Shown piece by piece: positions 15,884-25,269 of a DNA stretch of 64,000 nucleotides. Each line of letters starts with the position of its first letter. Position 1 is the first letter of the stretch. The position numbers were made by a program, and so were the translations under genes. The notes below the pieces were generated by a model. It had not been told where the DNA came from, made no database searches, and saw nothing but the letters and a program-made list of their open reading frames with translations. The stretch is from Alphaproteobacteria bacterium LSUCC0719 (GTDB lineage Bacteria; Pseudomonadota; Alphaproteobacteria; Puniceispirillales; Puniceispirillaceae): assembly GCA_040839025.1 (NCBI GenBank), contig JBFPJN010000001.1, positions 620,001 through 684,000 of the forward strand, in the 5' to 3' direction.

Positions 15884-17518
15884 ATGGCGGACAAACAGAT
15901 GAACAAACAGACAGACAGCACGGGAAACAGCAAGCCGGAGCCGAGGCAGGATCCGGACCCGCGGGCATGGGGCAAAACCAAGCATACGCTTGGCGACAGC
16001 AATATTCGGCCCCTCGGCCTCGATATTCACAATCCGGTCTTTCTGATCTCCAGCGTGGTCATTGCCGCTTTTGTGCTGATTGCGCTTGCCAATCAGGATG
16101 CGACAGCGGCCTTTTTCGGCTGGCTGCGCCCGTGGCTGACCAGTACCTTTGACTGGTTCCTTGTCCTGTCTGTCGACGCCATAACCCTGTTCTGCCTTGT
16201 CCTGATCTTTCACCCTGTTGGCAAGGTCAGGATCGGCGGCAAGGATGCCAAGCCCGATTATTCCTACACCGGTTGGATCGCGATTATGTTTGCCGCCGGC
16301 ATTGGCATCGGTCTGCTGTTCTTCGGTGTTCTGGAACCTGTTTATTACAATTTCTCGGAAGGCGGCGCGGCACGCCCCCTTGACATCGACATTACCGAGA
16401 ATGAATATATCGGCGTGGTGGGCACAATACATCACTGGGGACTGGAAGGATGGGCTGTCTATGCCGCCGTTGGCCTGTCACTGGGAATCTTCAGCTATAA
16501 CCTTGGCTATCCGTTGACGCTGCGGTCCGCCTTTGTGCCACTGCTTGGCGAACGCGTCTGGGGCGCCTGGGGACACGCCATTGATACAGCCGCTGTCTTT
16601 GCCACCCTGTTTGGCCTGACCACATCACTCGGCCTTGGTGCCGGCCAGGTTGCTGCCGGCCTCAACGAGATCTTCGGCATCGCGCCAAGCCCGACTGTGA
16701 CTGTACTGCTGATCATCGGTATTACGGCGATTGCGCTTGGATCGGTGATGCTTGGCATGGATGCCGGGGTCAAACGCCTGTCCGAGATCAATATGATCAT
16801 GGCTGTATGCCTGTTCATCTTTGTCATTCTGGCCACCGGCTTTGTTGCCGCGATTGGCAGATATGTCACCGTAATGGTGGATTACGTCGCGTTGCTGCCA
16901 GCCCTCTCCAACCCGTTCGGACGCGAGGACACCAGCTATTTCCATGGCTGGACAACATTCTACTGGGCCTGGTGGATTGCATGGTCGCCCTTTGTCGGCA
17001 TGTTCATTGCGCGTATTTCCAAGGGCAGGACTGTGCGCGAGTTTGTGCTGTGTGCGCTGATTGCACCGACACTTGTCTGCGCGCTGTGGATGTCAACATT
17101 CGGTGGTGCCGCCATCGACATGCTGAATGCCGGTGGCGCGGAAGGGGTCAAGGCGACGGTCATTGATGCCTACAAGCCCGAAGGCGCACTGTTTGGATTG
17201 TTGAAAGAACTACCGTTATACGGTGTTGTCGCGCCGATCGCGCTGGTGCTGATTGTGATCTTCTTCGTGACGTCGTCTGATTCCGGGTCGCTTGTCATCG
17301 ACACCATTACTGCCGGCGGTAAGATGGACGCGCCGGTCGTTCAGCGTGTTTTCTGGTGCACCCTTGAAGGGCTGGTCGCCATTGCCCTGCTTCTTGGCGG
17401 CGGCCTGAACGCGCTGCAGGGGGCAGCGGTGTCAACCGGCATTCCCTTTACCATAGTGATTCTTGTGATGTGCTATTGCCTCTGGCTGGCCCTGAAACGA
17501 GAACGCTCGAAACTGTAG
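15884..17518 (+). CDS. BCCT family betaine/carnitine/choline-type transporter
   Basis: This is a secondary transporter of about 544 residues with 12 predicted helices. It shows the BCCT hallmarks: GWIAIMFAAGIGIGLLFFGV (Gly-rich unwound helix 3), HHWGLEGWAVYA (tryptophan-rich segment) and FYWAWWIAWSPFVGMFIARI, followed by SKGRTVREF. Members import glycine betaine, choline, carnitine or DMSP with sodium or protons. The hydrophilic N-terminal tail is long and charged. The ATG at 15884 was preferred, but the frame is open from a GTG at 15803. A DmdA-like gene 1.1 kb downstream makes DMSP or glycine betaine attractive substrates; this is inference. Confidence 0.92.
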   Translation: MADKQMNKQTDSTGNSKPEPRQDPDPRAWGKTKHTLGDSNIRPLGLDIHNPVFLISSVVIAAFVLIALANQDATAAFFGWLRPWLTSTFDWFLVLSVDAITLFCLVLIFHPVGKVRIGGKDAKPDYSYTGWIAIMFAAGIGIGLLFFGVLEPVYYNFSEGGAARPLDIDITENEYIGVVGTIHHWGLEGWAVYAAVGLSLGIFSYNLGYPLTLRSAFVPLLGERVWGAWGHAIDTAAVFATLFGLTTSLGLGAGQVAAGLNEIFGIAPSPTVTVLLIIGITAIALGSVMLGMDAGVKRLSEINMIMAVCLFIFVILATGFVAAIGRYVTVMVDYVALLPALSNPFGREDTSYFHGWTTFYWAWWIAWSPFVGMFIARISKGRTVREFVLCALIAPTLVCALWMSTFGGAAIDMLNAGGAEGVKATVIDAYKPEGALFGLLKELPLYGVVAPIALVLIVIFFVTSSDSGSLVIDTITAGGKMDAPVVQRVFWCTLEGLVAIALLLGGGLNALQGAAVSTGIPFTIVILVMCYCLWLALKRERSKL

Positions 17519-17557
17519 CGTCCCTTCCCCCGCGCCACTTTTGTTTTCCAAACACCT

Positions 17558-17587
17558 GTCCAGTGCCCGGTCGTTGCGGCGCTGGAC
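17558..17587 (+). terminator. Weak hairpin after the BCCT gene
   Basis: A ten-pair stem (17558-17567 with 17578-17587, one G-T pair) with a 10-base loop lies 40 bp after the BCCT stop. No T-run follows directly, so intrinsic termination is uncertain. Confidence 0.3.
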
Positions 17588-17710
17588 GGACTCCATCTCA
17601 ACTTTACTGTTTTCCCGGAACGGTCTGTGCGTCATTATCCACGTCCGGGTCGTGAGTGCCCGCCCACCGGATGATGCAAAGCCGGTAATGACACCCTGCG
17701 GAGCTGTATT

Positions 17711-17986
17711 ATGCGCCTGATATTCCTGATCCTGGCTCTCTCCATGCTTGCCGCACCTGCGTCGGCGCATAAATGCATCCTTGGTGGCAGCACCGCCACA
17801 GACATACAGATCTACAACAGCTGTAAGGCTGACCTTGCGACCGGGGTGGCCGGTCACCGGAATGACGGCAGCGACGATAATGACCAGGCAGCCGCGCTGT
17901 TGCGACTGGAAGCAGAAAACGAGTCATTGAGGGCAAGACTGGCAGCTGTCAAACGACATCTGCTCGATATTCTGGCAGGCCTGTAA
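17711..17986 (+). CDS. Small exported protein of unknown function
   Basis: This 91-residue protein has a clear signal peptide (MRLIFLILALSMLAAPASA). A short mature part follows with two cysteines (KCILGG and NSCKA) and a C-terminal heptad-like helix (AALLRLEAENESLRARLAAVKRHLLDIL) that probably forms a coiled coil. It may be a periplasmic dimer. It lies 29 bp before the LysE-family gene on the same strand. No family was recognised. Confidence 0.6.
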   Translation: MRLIFLILALSMLAAPASAHKCILGGSTATDIQIYNSCKADLATGVAGHRNDGSDDNDQAAALLRLEAENESLRARLAAVKRHLLDILAGL

Positions 17987-18015
17987 CCCCCGCCCCACCA
18001 ACAGGTCCAAGCCAC

Positions 18016-18627
18016 ATGCTCACCTTCGCCGCCGCGGTCTTTCTGCTGATCATCACACCTGGTCCGGGCGTTCTGTCGACAGCCGGTGTTGGCGCGGCAC
18101 ATGGATGGCGCCAGGGATTGTTCTATGTTGGCGGCCTGTGTGCCGGCACCAACCTTGTCAGTTTTGCGGTGATTTCCGGGCTTGCCGCGATAATATTGGC
18201 AGAACCTGTCGTACGCACGGTGCTGATGTTTGCCTCTGCAGGCTATCTTGGCTATCTGGCACTGCGGATTGCACTGGCAGGTGCCAGAATAACCTTTATC
18301 CAGACAACGGCCCCTGGCTTTCTTGCCGGATTGACACTGCAATTCATCAATCCGAAAGCCTATGCGGTGAACACAACCCTGTTCAGTGGCTTTGCCTTCT
18401 ATCCGCAGAGTTTTGCCATTGAAACCGGGCTGAAACTGCTGATCGTGAATGTCATCTGGCTGCCGCTGCACCTGCTATGGCTTTATGCGGGAGTCAGGCT
18501 CAACAGTCTCAATCTGCAACCGGGAACACAAAGGCTGATCAATCTTGGTATGGCGCTATGCCTGATCGGCGTGGTGATATTGTCGGTATGGTCGGTCCTG
18601 CAACTGCCGGTTGCAACGACGCCCTGA
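18016..18627 (+). CDS. LysE/RhtB family amino-acid exporter
   Basis: This is a 203-residue, six-helix inner-membrane protein. It starts with the family signature FLLIITPGPGVLSTAGVGAAHGWRQGL (residues 10-36) and has the conserved FINPKAYAV motif (around residues 112-120). LysE/RhtB proteins export amino acids such as lysine, threonine or homoserine lactone-like compounds. The substrate is not predictable. Confidence 0.88.
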   Translation: MLTFAAAVFLLIITPGPGVLSTAGVGAAHGWRQGLFYVGGLCAGTNLVSFAVISGLAAIILAEPVVRTVLMFASAGYLGYLALRIALAGARITFIQTTAPGFLAGLTLQFINPKAYAVNTTLFSGFAFYPQSFAIETGLKLLIVNVIWLPLHLLWLYAGVRLNSLNLQPGTQRLINLGMALCLIGVVILSVWSVLQLPVATTP

Positions 18628-18658
18628 CCATCTTGCCAGTGTCGAAGGCAGAAAATGA

Positions 18659-19828
18659 TCAGCCCTTTGCCGCCAGCGTCTTTTTCGGATCATAGAACGG
18701 CTTGGGAACAATCCGGCATCCGCGGGATTGACCGCCCATGTCGATGACAGCCTCTGTCCCGACCTGTGCGTGCCCGGCCGCCACAAGGCCGAGCGCAATG
18801 TTCTTTTCAAGACGCGGCGAATAGACCGCCGATGTGACATAGCCGATATTGGTGCCATCGAGATTTACAGGCCAGAACTCGTCATTCGAACCGGCGATTG
18901 GCGGCCCGTCGAATTCAAGCCCGACCTGATACTGGCTGACACCCTCCGCCCTGAGCCTGGTCAACGCGGCCTTGCTGACAAAATCGGCCTCCATGTCAAG
19001 ATCGACAAGCCTGTCCATGCCAAGTTCGAAGGGATTGTTCCGCAGGGTCATATCAGCATGATAGGACAGCATCGCTGCTTCAATCCGGCGGATACTGGAC
19101 GTATGGCCGGGATGCAGCCCCATCGGGCCGCCTGTTTCCATCAGATAGTCCCACAGCCTGTCGCCATGCGCGCCGTCGCGAAGGAAGATTTCATATCCAA
19201 GCTCACTCGACCATCCTGTGCGTGAAATGATCAACGGCACGCCATCCCAGTCATATTCCATGAACCGGTAATATTTCAGTTCGGCCGGCGCGTCGCCAAA
19301 TGCCGCCTGCAGGATATCGCGTGATTTGGGCCCCTGAAGTTGCAGTGGTGACACGTCGGGCTCGCACACCTGAACATCCATGCCGGCTGTCGCGGCAACG
19401 CCTTTTGCCCAGAGCAGCACATCACTGTCACCAATTGACAGCCAAAAATGGTTCTCGCCAAGTTTCAGCAGGATCGGGTCATTGATGATGCCGCCATCCT
19501 GATCCGTGATCAGCACATATTTACATTGCCCGACCTCGCAGGTTGAAAGATCGCGGCAGCACAGGAACTGGGTGAATCTTGCCGCATCCGGTCCGGTGAT
19601 TTCGACCTGACGTTCCACCGCCACATCACAAAGAATGGCGTCATTGACCAGGTTCCAGAAATTCTGCACCGGATCCCCGAAGTCGCGCGGGATATACATG
19701 TGATTATAGACCGAAAACCCCTGCGCGCCCCACCGCAATGCTGCATCGGAATAGGGTGATTTGCGCACCTGCGTGCCAAAGCTGAATTTCTGGAATGTGC
19801 GATCGCTGCCTGGCTGGGAAGATGTCAT
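18659..19828 (-). CDS. GcvT-family aminomethyltransferase, DmdA-like (candidate DMSP demethylase)
   Basis: This 389-residue protein has the two-domain glycine-cleavage T fold (tetrahydrofolate-dependent). The sequence closely follows my recollection of Pelagibacter DmdA: VYNHMYIPRDF, CDVAVERQVEITGPDAARF, CCRDLS, DGGIINDPILLKLGENHFW, QGPKSRDI, ISRTGWSSELGYEIFL, and the C-terminal SAVYSPRLEKNIALG. DmdA moves a methyl group from DMSP to tetrahydrofolate. Related dimethylglycine or sarcosine demethylase-like proteins are the main alternative. Nearby genes for dmdB/C/D are absent. The start ATG 19828 is chosen for family length; the frame is open to 19891. A BCCT transporter gene lies upstream on the other strand. 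Confidence 0.6.
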   Translation of the reverse strand: MTSSQPGSDRTFQKFSFGTQVRKSPYSDAALRWGAQGFSVYNHMYIPRDFGDPVQNFWNLVNDAILCDVAVERQVEITGPDAARFTQFLCCRDLSTCEVGQCKYVLITDQDGGIINDPILLKLGENHFWLSIGDSDVLLWAKGVAATAGMDVQVCEPDVSPLQLQGPKSRDILQAAFGDAPAELKYYRFMEYDWDGVPLIISRTGWSSELGYEIFLRDGAHGDRLWDYLMETGGPMGLHPGHTSSIRRIEAAMLSYHADMTLRNNPFELGMDRLVDLDMEADFVSKAALTRLRAEGVSQYQVGLEFDGPPIAGSNDEFWPVNLDGTNIGYVTSAVYSPRLEKNIALGLVAAGHAQVGTEAVIDMGGQSRGCRIVPKPFYDPKKTLAAKG

Positions 19829-19960
19829 GATATTTGTCCGGTAGGGGGAAAGCCCGCCTTGTAGACCAGAATTGACGCCGTCCACAACCATTTAACGGGC
19901 AAATCTGGATCGGTCATGCCAGGGCGGCGATGCCCTCCAGTACCGGCACTGCCAGCCCCA

Positions 19961-21271
19961 TCATCCCGCCATATCGCCAGACAGCCGCGCGCCAGCAGCG
20001 ATTGTTGGCGGTGCGGCGTTCAGACTGTCACGCGCAAAGCCGGCCGCAGCCTTGTATTTGGCCATGAAATCCTGTCTCTCGGCAGCCGGGATGACATCAT
20101 CAATATGGTCGAACGCGCCGCCACACCGGTCATTCACCATGTTCAGCAAGCCAAAGGGCCCTGCCCCCCTGTTCCTGAGGACAATTTCAGAAACAGGCTG
20201 ACACAGCTCTGCATCAAACGCGGCAAGTGCCGCGGCACCAACACCATGTTCCAGGAACCTGGCACCAAGCACCCGCGCATCGATGATCGCCTGACTGGCC
20301 CCGTTGGATCCTGTCGGATACATCGGATGCGCAGCATCACCCATCAGGGCGACGGGACCGTCAACCCATGTTGCCACCGGATCACGATCGATCATCGGAT
20401 TCTCATATGCCGCATCAGCCCCACGAATCAATGCCGGCACATCTATCCAGTCATAGGTCCAACCCTCAAAATGATGAATGAAATCATCAAGTTCGACACG
20501 GCTGAACCAGCCTGTTGTTTCCCGTGCCGATGGATCATCATATGTGACCTCGGCAATCCAGTTGATCAGCGCGAGCCCTGTTTCCGGATCAGGGTGCGAA
20601 ATTGGATAGATCACCATGCGCTGGCGATGCGTTCCAAGACCGATAAATGACGACCCGGTGCGGATCGGCTTGGCAAGCGATGTGCCCCGCCACATCACAG
20701 CCCCGCCCCAGTGGATGGGGGGCTGGTCCGGATGCATCTGCGCGCGAATGGCCGAATGAATACCGTCAGCGCCAATCAAGACTTTACAGCCAATCTGTGC
20801 GGCACCGTTCGGCGTCTCCAGATGGGCCGTTACAATCCCGTCATCTGCGGTGTTGTAGCCTGTGACCCGACACCCAAGTCTGATGGCATCATCACCAGCA
20901 AGCCGGCGGAACCGTTCATACAACGCCATGTGAAAAGCACCGCGATGCGCCGCATATTGGGGCCAGTTATACCCGGCAAGACGGCCCCGGCTTTCAGCAT
21001 AGATTTCCTGACCATTCATGCCGACAAGCGCCCATTCACGGGCCGGCACACCAAATTCGTCAAGATCGGCCTCGGTAAAGCCAAGCTCCATCAACTCGCG
21101 AACGGCATTGGGCTGCAGGTTGATGCCAACGCCAAGAGGCTTCATCTCGCGGACCTGTTCAATGACAAGGCAGCGAACGCCAATCTGATGCAGCGTCAGC
21201 GCCAGCGCCAGCCCGCCAATACCGCCTCCGGCAATGACTACCGGCACATCCTGGGACTTGCGGATTTCCAT
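19961..21271 (-). CDS. FAD-dependent monooxygenase (PHBH/salicylate-hydroxylase type)
   Basis: This 436-residue flavoprotein is a group A aromatic hydroxylase. It has the dinucleotide motif VVIAGGGIGGLALALTLHQIG (residues 10-30), a DG motif (VLIGADGIHS), and the FAD-ribityl site MGDAAHPMYPTGSNGASQA. It should hydroxylate an aromatic or heterocyclic acid using NAD(P)H and oxygen. It follows the dehydrogenase gene by about 15 bp on the same strand. The start at ATG 21271 is preferred over GTG 21280. Confidence 0.88.
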   Translation of the reverse strand: MEIRKSQDVPVVIAGGGIGGLALALTLHQIGVRCLVIEQVREMKPLGVGINLQPNAVRELMELGFTEADLDEFGVPAREWALVGMNGQEIYAESRGRLAGYNWPQYAAHRGAFHMALYERFRRLAGDDAIRLGCRVTGYNTADDGIVTAHLETPNGAAQIGCKVLIGADGIHSAIRAQMHPDQPPIHWGGAVMWRGTSLAKPIRTGSSFIGLGTHRQRMVIYPISHPDPETGLALINWIAEVTYDDPSARETTGWFSRVELDDFIHHFEGWTYDWIDVPALIRGADAAYENPMIDRDPVATWVDGPVALMGDAAHPMYPTGSNGASQAIIDARVLGARFLEHGVGAAALAAFDAELCQPVSEIVLRNRGAGPFGLLNMVNDRCGGAFDHIDDVIPAAERQDFMAKYKAAAGFARDSLNAAPPTIAAGARLSGDMAG

Positions 21272-21286
21272 ATCACCCACCCCGAT

Positions 21287-22360
21287 CTAGAGGTTTGAGC
21301 CACGGATGGCCTCAATGACAGCGTCGGTCACCTCGCGTGTCGTGGCACTGCCTCCAACATCCGGTGTCATAATGCCGGCCGCACAGACAGTCTCGACAGC
21401 CTTCATCAGCCGCTGCGCCGGCGCGGCGCGGCCCAGATGTTCCAGCATCTGACAGGCTGTCCAGAAGGTGGCAACAGGATTCGCAATACCCTTGCCGGTA
21501 ATGTCGAAGGCGGATCCATGAATGGGTTCAAACATTGAAGGAAAGCGCCGCTCAGGGTCGATATTGGCAGTTGGCGCCACTCCCAGACTACCGGCAAGAG
21601 CGCCGGCAAGGTCCGACAGGATATCGGCATGAAGGTTGGTGGCGACAATGGTGTCAAGGCTGGCCGGGTCGAGGGTCATTCGCACTGTCATCGCATCAAC
21701 CAGCATCTTGTCCCAGATCACATCCGGAAATTCAGCGGCCACCTCAGCAGCGATTTCATCCCACATTACCATGCCGTGACGCTGGGCATTGGACTTTGTG
21801 ACAACGGTCAGCAGCTTGCGTTGACGCGATTGTGCAAGGGAAAACGCATAGCGCATGATCCGGCTGACGCCGACCCGGGTGAAAATGGCGGTTTCGGTTG
21901 CCACCTCTTCGGGAAGACCGCGATGGGCCCGACCACCATGCCCAGCATATTCACCTTCCGAATTCTCCCGTACGATGACCCAGTCGAGATCACCCGGCCC
22001 GCGATCGCGAAGAGGTGCCGAAATGCCTGGCAGGATCCGCGTAGGCCGCACATTCGCATACTGGTCGAATCCCTGACAGATTGGCAGTCGCAGTCCCCAC
22101 AGGGTGATGTGATCGGGTACATCCGGCGCACCAACGGCACCAAAGAAGATGGCATCATGACCTTTCAGCTGGTCCAGCCCGTCTTCCGGCATCATCCGGC
22201 CATGCGCCTTGTAATAGTCCGAGCCCCAATCATAGGTGACAAAATTGAAGGCGAACTCCCCATCCTTGGCTGCCAGCGCATCAAGGACGGCTACCCCGGC
22301 CTCGATGACCTCAGGACCAATGCCATCTGCCGGAATGGTTGCAATGTTGAACGTTTCCAC
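21287..22360 (-). CDS. Tartrate dehydrogenase / isopropylmalate dehydrogenase family protein
   Basis: This 357-residue NAD-dependent beta-decarboxylating dehydrogenase has an N-terminal IPADGIGPEVI. The malate-binding segment is DWVIVRENSEGEYAGHGG (phosphate/substrate loop with Glu and Tyr). The catalytic segment is DAMTVRMTLDP, and the cofactor loop is MFEPIHGSAFDITGKGIANPVA. The ENSEGEY motif fits the tartrate dehydrogenase/TtuC group rather than LeuB. It oxidises a 2-hydroxydicarboxylate such as tartrate or D-malate. It is the first gene of a minus-strand set with the FAD monooxygenase. Confidence 0.87.
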   Translation of the reverse strand: METFNIATIPADGIGPEVIEAGVAVLDALAAKDGEFAFNFVTYDWGSDYYKAHGRMMPEDGLDQLKGHDAIFFGAVGAPDVPDHITLWGLRLPICQGFDQYANVRPTRILPGISAPLRDRGPGDLDWVIVRENSEGEYAGHGGRAHRGLPEEVATETAIFTRVGVSRIMRYAFSLAQSRQRKLLTVVTKSNAQRHGMVMWDEIAAEVAAEFPDVIWDKMLVDAMTVRMTLDPASLDTIVATNLHADILSDLAGALAGSLGVAPTANIDPERRFPSMFEPIHGSAFDITGKGIANPVATFWTACQMLEHLGRAAPAQRLMKAVETVCAAGIMTPDVGGSATTREVTDAVIEAIRGSNL

Positions 22361-22557
22361 AATCAGATCCTGTCTCTATGAAATTGCTAATATGTGTTGA
22401 CTGGCGGTTGCCGGAATACAACTCTTGACGAGGCGTGACGGTGCGCACGGTGCCGCAGGACAAGTCCGATGTCCAGATAGCCCTTTGCCACACGGCCTCG
22501 CTATACCACCTTTGCCGGTATATTCAACCGGTACCGATTGACCACACAGGATATCCC

Positions 22558-23019
22558 ATGCTGCCAACACCGAATCTTCGCCATGTAGCCGATTTCGAAG
22601 TCAATCTCAGCCCGATCACCGAGTTGGGTCAGGGCCGAGGCGGCAAACGTCGTATCATTCCCATTATCGGTGGACGGGTCAGCGGCCCCGGTTTCAATGG
22701 TGAGATTCTGAATGTCGGGGCTGACTGGCAGACAGTTTTCGACAGTGGGCTTGCCGAACTGGACACGCGCTATGCCTTCAGAACCGATGATGGTGCGGTT
22801 ATCGAAATATGCAATTTCGGGTTTCGGCACGGCCCCGCCGAGGTCATGCAAAAGGTTGCCGCCGGCGAAACCGTCGATCCGTCATCCTATTACATGCGCA
22901 CGCATGCACGACTCGAAACCGGACATCCCGACTATCAATGGGTCAACAGCACATTGTTTGTTGGCGTAGGCGCAAGACTAAAGTCAAATGTCATGATATC
23001 CCTTTATGCAATTGATTAA
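22558..23019 (+). CDS. DUF3237 family protein
   Basis: This is a 153-residue protein with the DUF3237 pattern: VNLSPITELGQGRGGKRRIIPIIGGRVSGPGFNG near the N terminus, then DWQTVFDSGLAELDTRYAF and YYMRTHARLETGHPDYQW...FVGVGAR. Members are small beta-barrel proteins of unknown function often found beside aromatic degradation genes. The ATG at 22558 is preceded by AGGA. The frame runs open to 22435 without homology. Confidence 0.82.
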   Translation: MLPTPNLRHVADFEVNLSPITELGQGRGGKRRIIPIIGGRVSGPGFNGEILNVGADWQTVFDSGLAELDTRYAFRTDDGAVIEICNFGFRHGPAEVMQKVAAGETVDPSSYYMRTHARLETGHPDYQWVNSTLFVGVGARLKSNVMISLYAID

Positions 23020-23196
23020 TATAATAAAAAAATCATAATTCACTGCTATACCATCGAGTTGGCCAGCGCGACCCTTCGGGACAGCGCGCTGACAGACCTT
23101 CATGATAGACCGTAACGCCGACCCAACCCAGATTGACCGGACAGACCGGCAATCCTATCATTTGCCCTGTTCATTCCCGTGCGGCGGATCTTTACC

Positions 23197-25128
23197 ATGC
23201 AATTTCACATAAACGGGTTTCGGGCCGGCAATCCCGAAATCCATCCGGATCAATCAACAAGACGCCCCGGATCACCTCTGCCTGACAGAACAGACGTACT
23301 GATCGTTGGCAGCGGACCGGCCGGACTTACCCTCGCCGCACAGCTTGCCAGATTTGCCGATATCAGCACGGTGCTGATCGAACAGAAATCCGGCCCGATG
23401 GAAAAGGGCCAGGCTGACGGCGTTTCCTGCCGGTCAATGGAGATGTTCCAGGCTTTCGGATTCGCCCACCGGGTATGCAACGAGGCCTATTGGGTCAATG
23501 AGACGACCTTCTGGAAGCCTGATCCGGAGAACCCCCAGAACATCATTCGTACCGGACGTATCCAGGACGTCGAGGATGGTCTGTCGGAAATGCCCCATGT
23601 TATTCTCAATCAGGCGCGCGTGCATGACATGTATCTCGACAGCATGCGCCGCGCCCCGACACGGCTCGAACCGGATTACGGATGTCGTGTGGCCGGCCTT
23701 GTGATTGACGATGATCCCACACATCCGGTCAAGATCGACATTGAACAGACACGCGATGGCGGCGAACCGGTGCAGACATCGATGCGGGCCCGCTACGTCG
23801 TCGGCTGTGACGGGGCACGGAGCGGTGTCAGAAATGCCATCGGCCTGCAACTGAAGGGCGATTCGGCGAACAAGGCATGGGGTGTCATGGATGTGCTGGC
23901 CGTCACAAGTTTCCCCGATATCAGGCAAAAAACCCTGATCCAGTCGGGAAGTGGCGGCACTCTGCTGATTATCCCGCGTGAAGGCGGTTATCTAGCGCGG
24001 ATCTATGTCGAGATGGAAACCCTTGCCGAGGGCGAACGTGTGCGCAACCGGAACATTTCCAAGGATGACCTGATCAACGCCGCCCGCGATATCTTCCACC
24101 CCTACACGTTCGAAGTGAAGGACACCGTGTGGTGGTCGGTCTATGAAATCGGCCAGCGGCTGACAGACAGGTTCGACAATCTTGACGCCGCCGCGCAGGA
24201 TGATGGCCATCCGCGTGTCTTCATTGCCGGCGATGCCTGCCATACCCACAGCCCGAAAGCTGGCCAGGGCATGAATGTCTCGATGGGGGACAGCTTCAAT
24301 CTTGGCTGGAAGCTGGTATCGGTTCTTCAGGGACGCTGCGAGCCCGGCCTGCTGCGTAGCTATTCCGCCGAGCGTCAGGATGTGGCACAGGCGCTGATCG
24401 ATTTCGATCAGGAATGGGCACGTGTCATCAGCCAGCGCGATCAGGATGGTGATGACAGCGACGCACCAACCTTCCAGAAATATTTCATTGAACATGGGCG
24501 CTACACCGCCGGTGTGTCGGTCCGTTACAAACCTTCGTTCCTGACAGGTGAAGCAACATGGCAGGCGCGCGCGCCCGGCTTTGAAATTGGCATGCGCTTT
24601 CATTCCGCACCGGTCATCCGCCTTGCCGACGGGAAGCCGATGTCGCTTGGTCATGTCATCAAAGCCGATGCGCGATGGCGTCTTTTTGCCTTTGCCGACG
24701 CCGCGGCACCGGGGCCGGGTGACAATTTGCTGGCCGGACTCTGCAACTTCCTGTCCGACGATCCTGCCTCACCACTTCGCAAACACACCCCGGCGGGCGC
24801 CGATATGGACGCGGTGATCGATGTCCGGGCGGTACTGCAACAGGGCTTTCGTGATGTGAGCATCACCGACCTTCCGGACCTGCTTCGTCCTGCGAAGGGC
24901 GATCTGGGTCTGATTGACTATGAAAAGGCCTTCTGCCCGGACATGAAGACCGGACCGGATATTTTCGACATGCGCGGCGTCGATCGGTCAGCTGGATGTG
25001 TCGTGATCGTAAGGCCCGACCAGTATGTGGCGCATATCCTGCCACTTGACGCGCATGGCGAGCTGGCCGCCTTTTTCAACGGCATTCTGCTGCCCGTTGG
25101 TCAGATGGGCCTTGCGGTTTCAAATTGA
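23197..25128 (+). CDS. FAD-dependent phenol/3-hydroxybenzoate hydroxylase family protein
   Basis: This is a flavoprotein monooxygenase of about 643 residues with an N-terminal FAD motif VLIVGSGPAGLTLAAQLAR. Typical blocks of the phenol 2-monooxygenase/MobA group are present: GQADGVSCRSMEMFQAFGF, RYVVGCDGARSGVRNAIG and VFIAGDACHTHSPKAGQGMNVSMGD. It also has the C-terminal thioredoxin-like domain that ends these enzymes. It probably hydroxylates a phenolic acid. A GTG start at 23179 is possible. Upstream is the DUF3237 gene on the same strand, 177 bp away. Confidence 0.88.
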   Translation: MQFHINGFRAGNPEIHPDQSTRRPGSPLPDRTDVLIVGSGPAGLTLAAQLARFADISTVLIEQKSGPMEKGQADGVSCRSMEMFQAFGFAHRVCNEAYWVNETTFWKPDPENPQNIIRTGRIQDVEDGLSEMPHVILNQARVHDMYLDSMRRAPTRLEPDYGCRVAGLVIDDDPTHPVKIDIEQTRDGGEPVQTSMRARYVVGCDGARSGVRNAIGLQLKGDSANKAWGVMDVLAVTSFPDIRQKTLIQSGSGGTLLIIPREGGYLARIYVEMETLAEGERVRNRNISKDDLINAARDIFHPYTFEVKDTVWWSVYEIGQRLTDRFDNLDAAAQDDGHPRVFIAGDACHTHSPKAGQGMNVSMGDSFNLGWKLVSVLQGRCEPGLLRSYSAERQDVAQALIDFDQEWARVISQRDQDGDDSDAPTFQKYFIEHGRYTAGVSVRYKPSFLTGEATWQARAPGFEIGMRFHSAPVIRLADGKPMSLGHVIKADARWRLFAFADAAAPGPGDNLLAGLCNFLSDDPASPLRKHTPAGADMDAVIDVRAVLQQGFRDVSITDLPDLLRPAKGDLGLIDYEKAFCPDMKTGPDIFDMRGVDRSAGCVVIVRPDQYVAHILPLDAHGELAAFFNGILLPVGQMGLAVSN

Positions 25129-25269
25129 TCCGATCGGTTAACCTGCCATAGCGTTGAAACCGTTGTGACACCGACCTTGTATGAAATCTCCTGTTGTTTT
25201 GCGGTGTCATAACTCGACACCGGGTCGGCCTCCGGTTTGGCCGATCCCGAATGCAAACGGGAGATAAGA

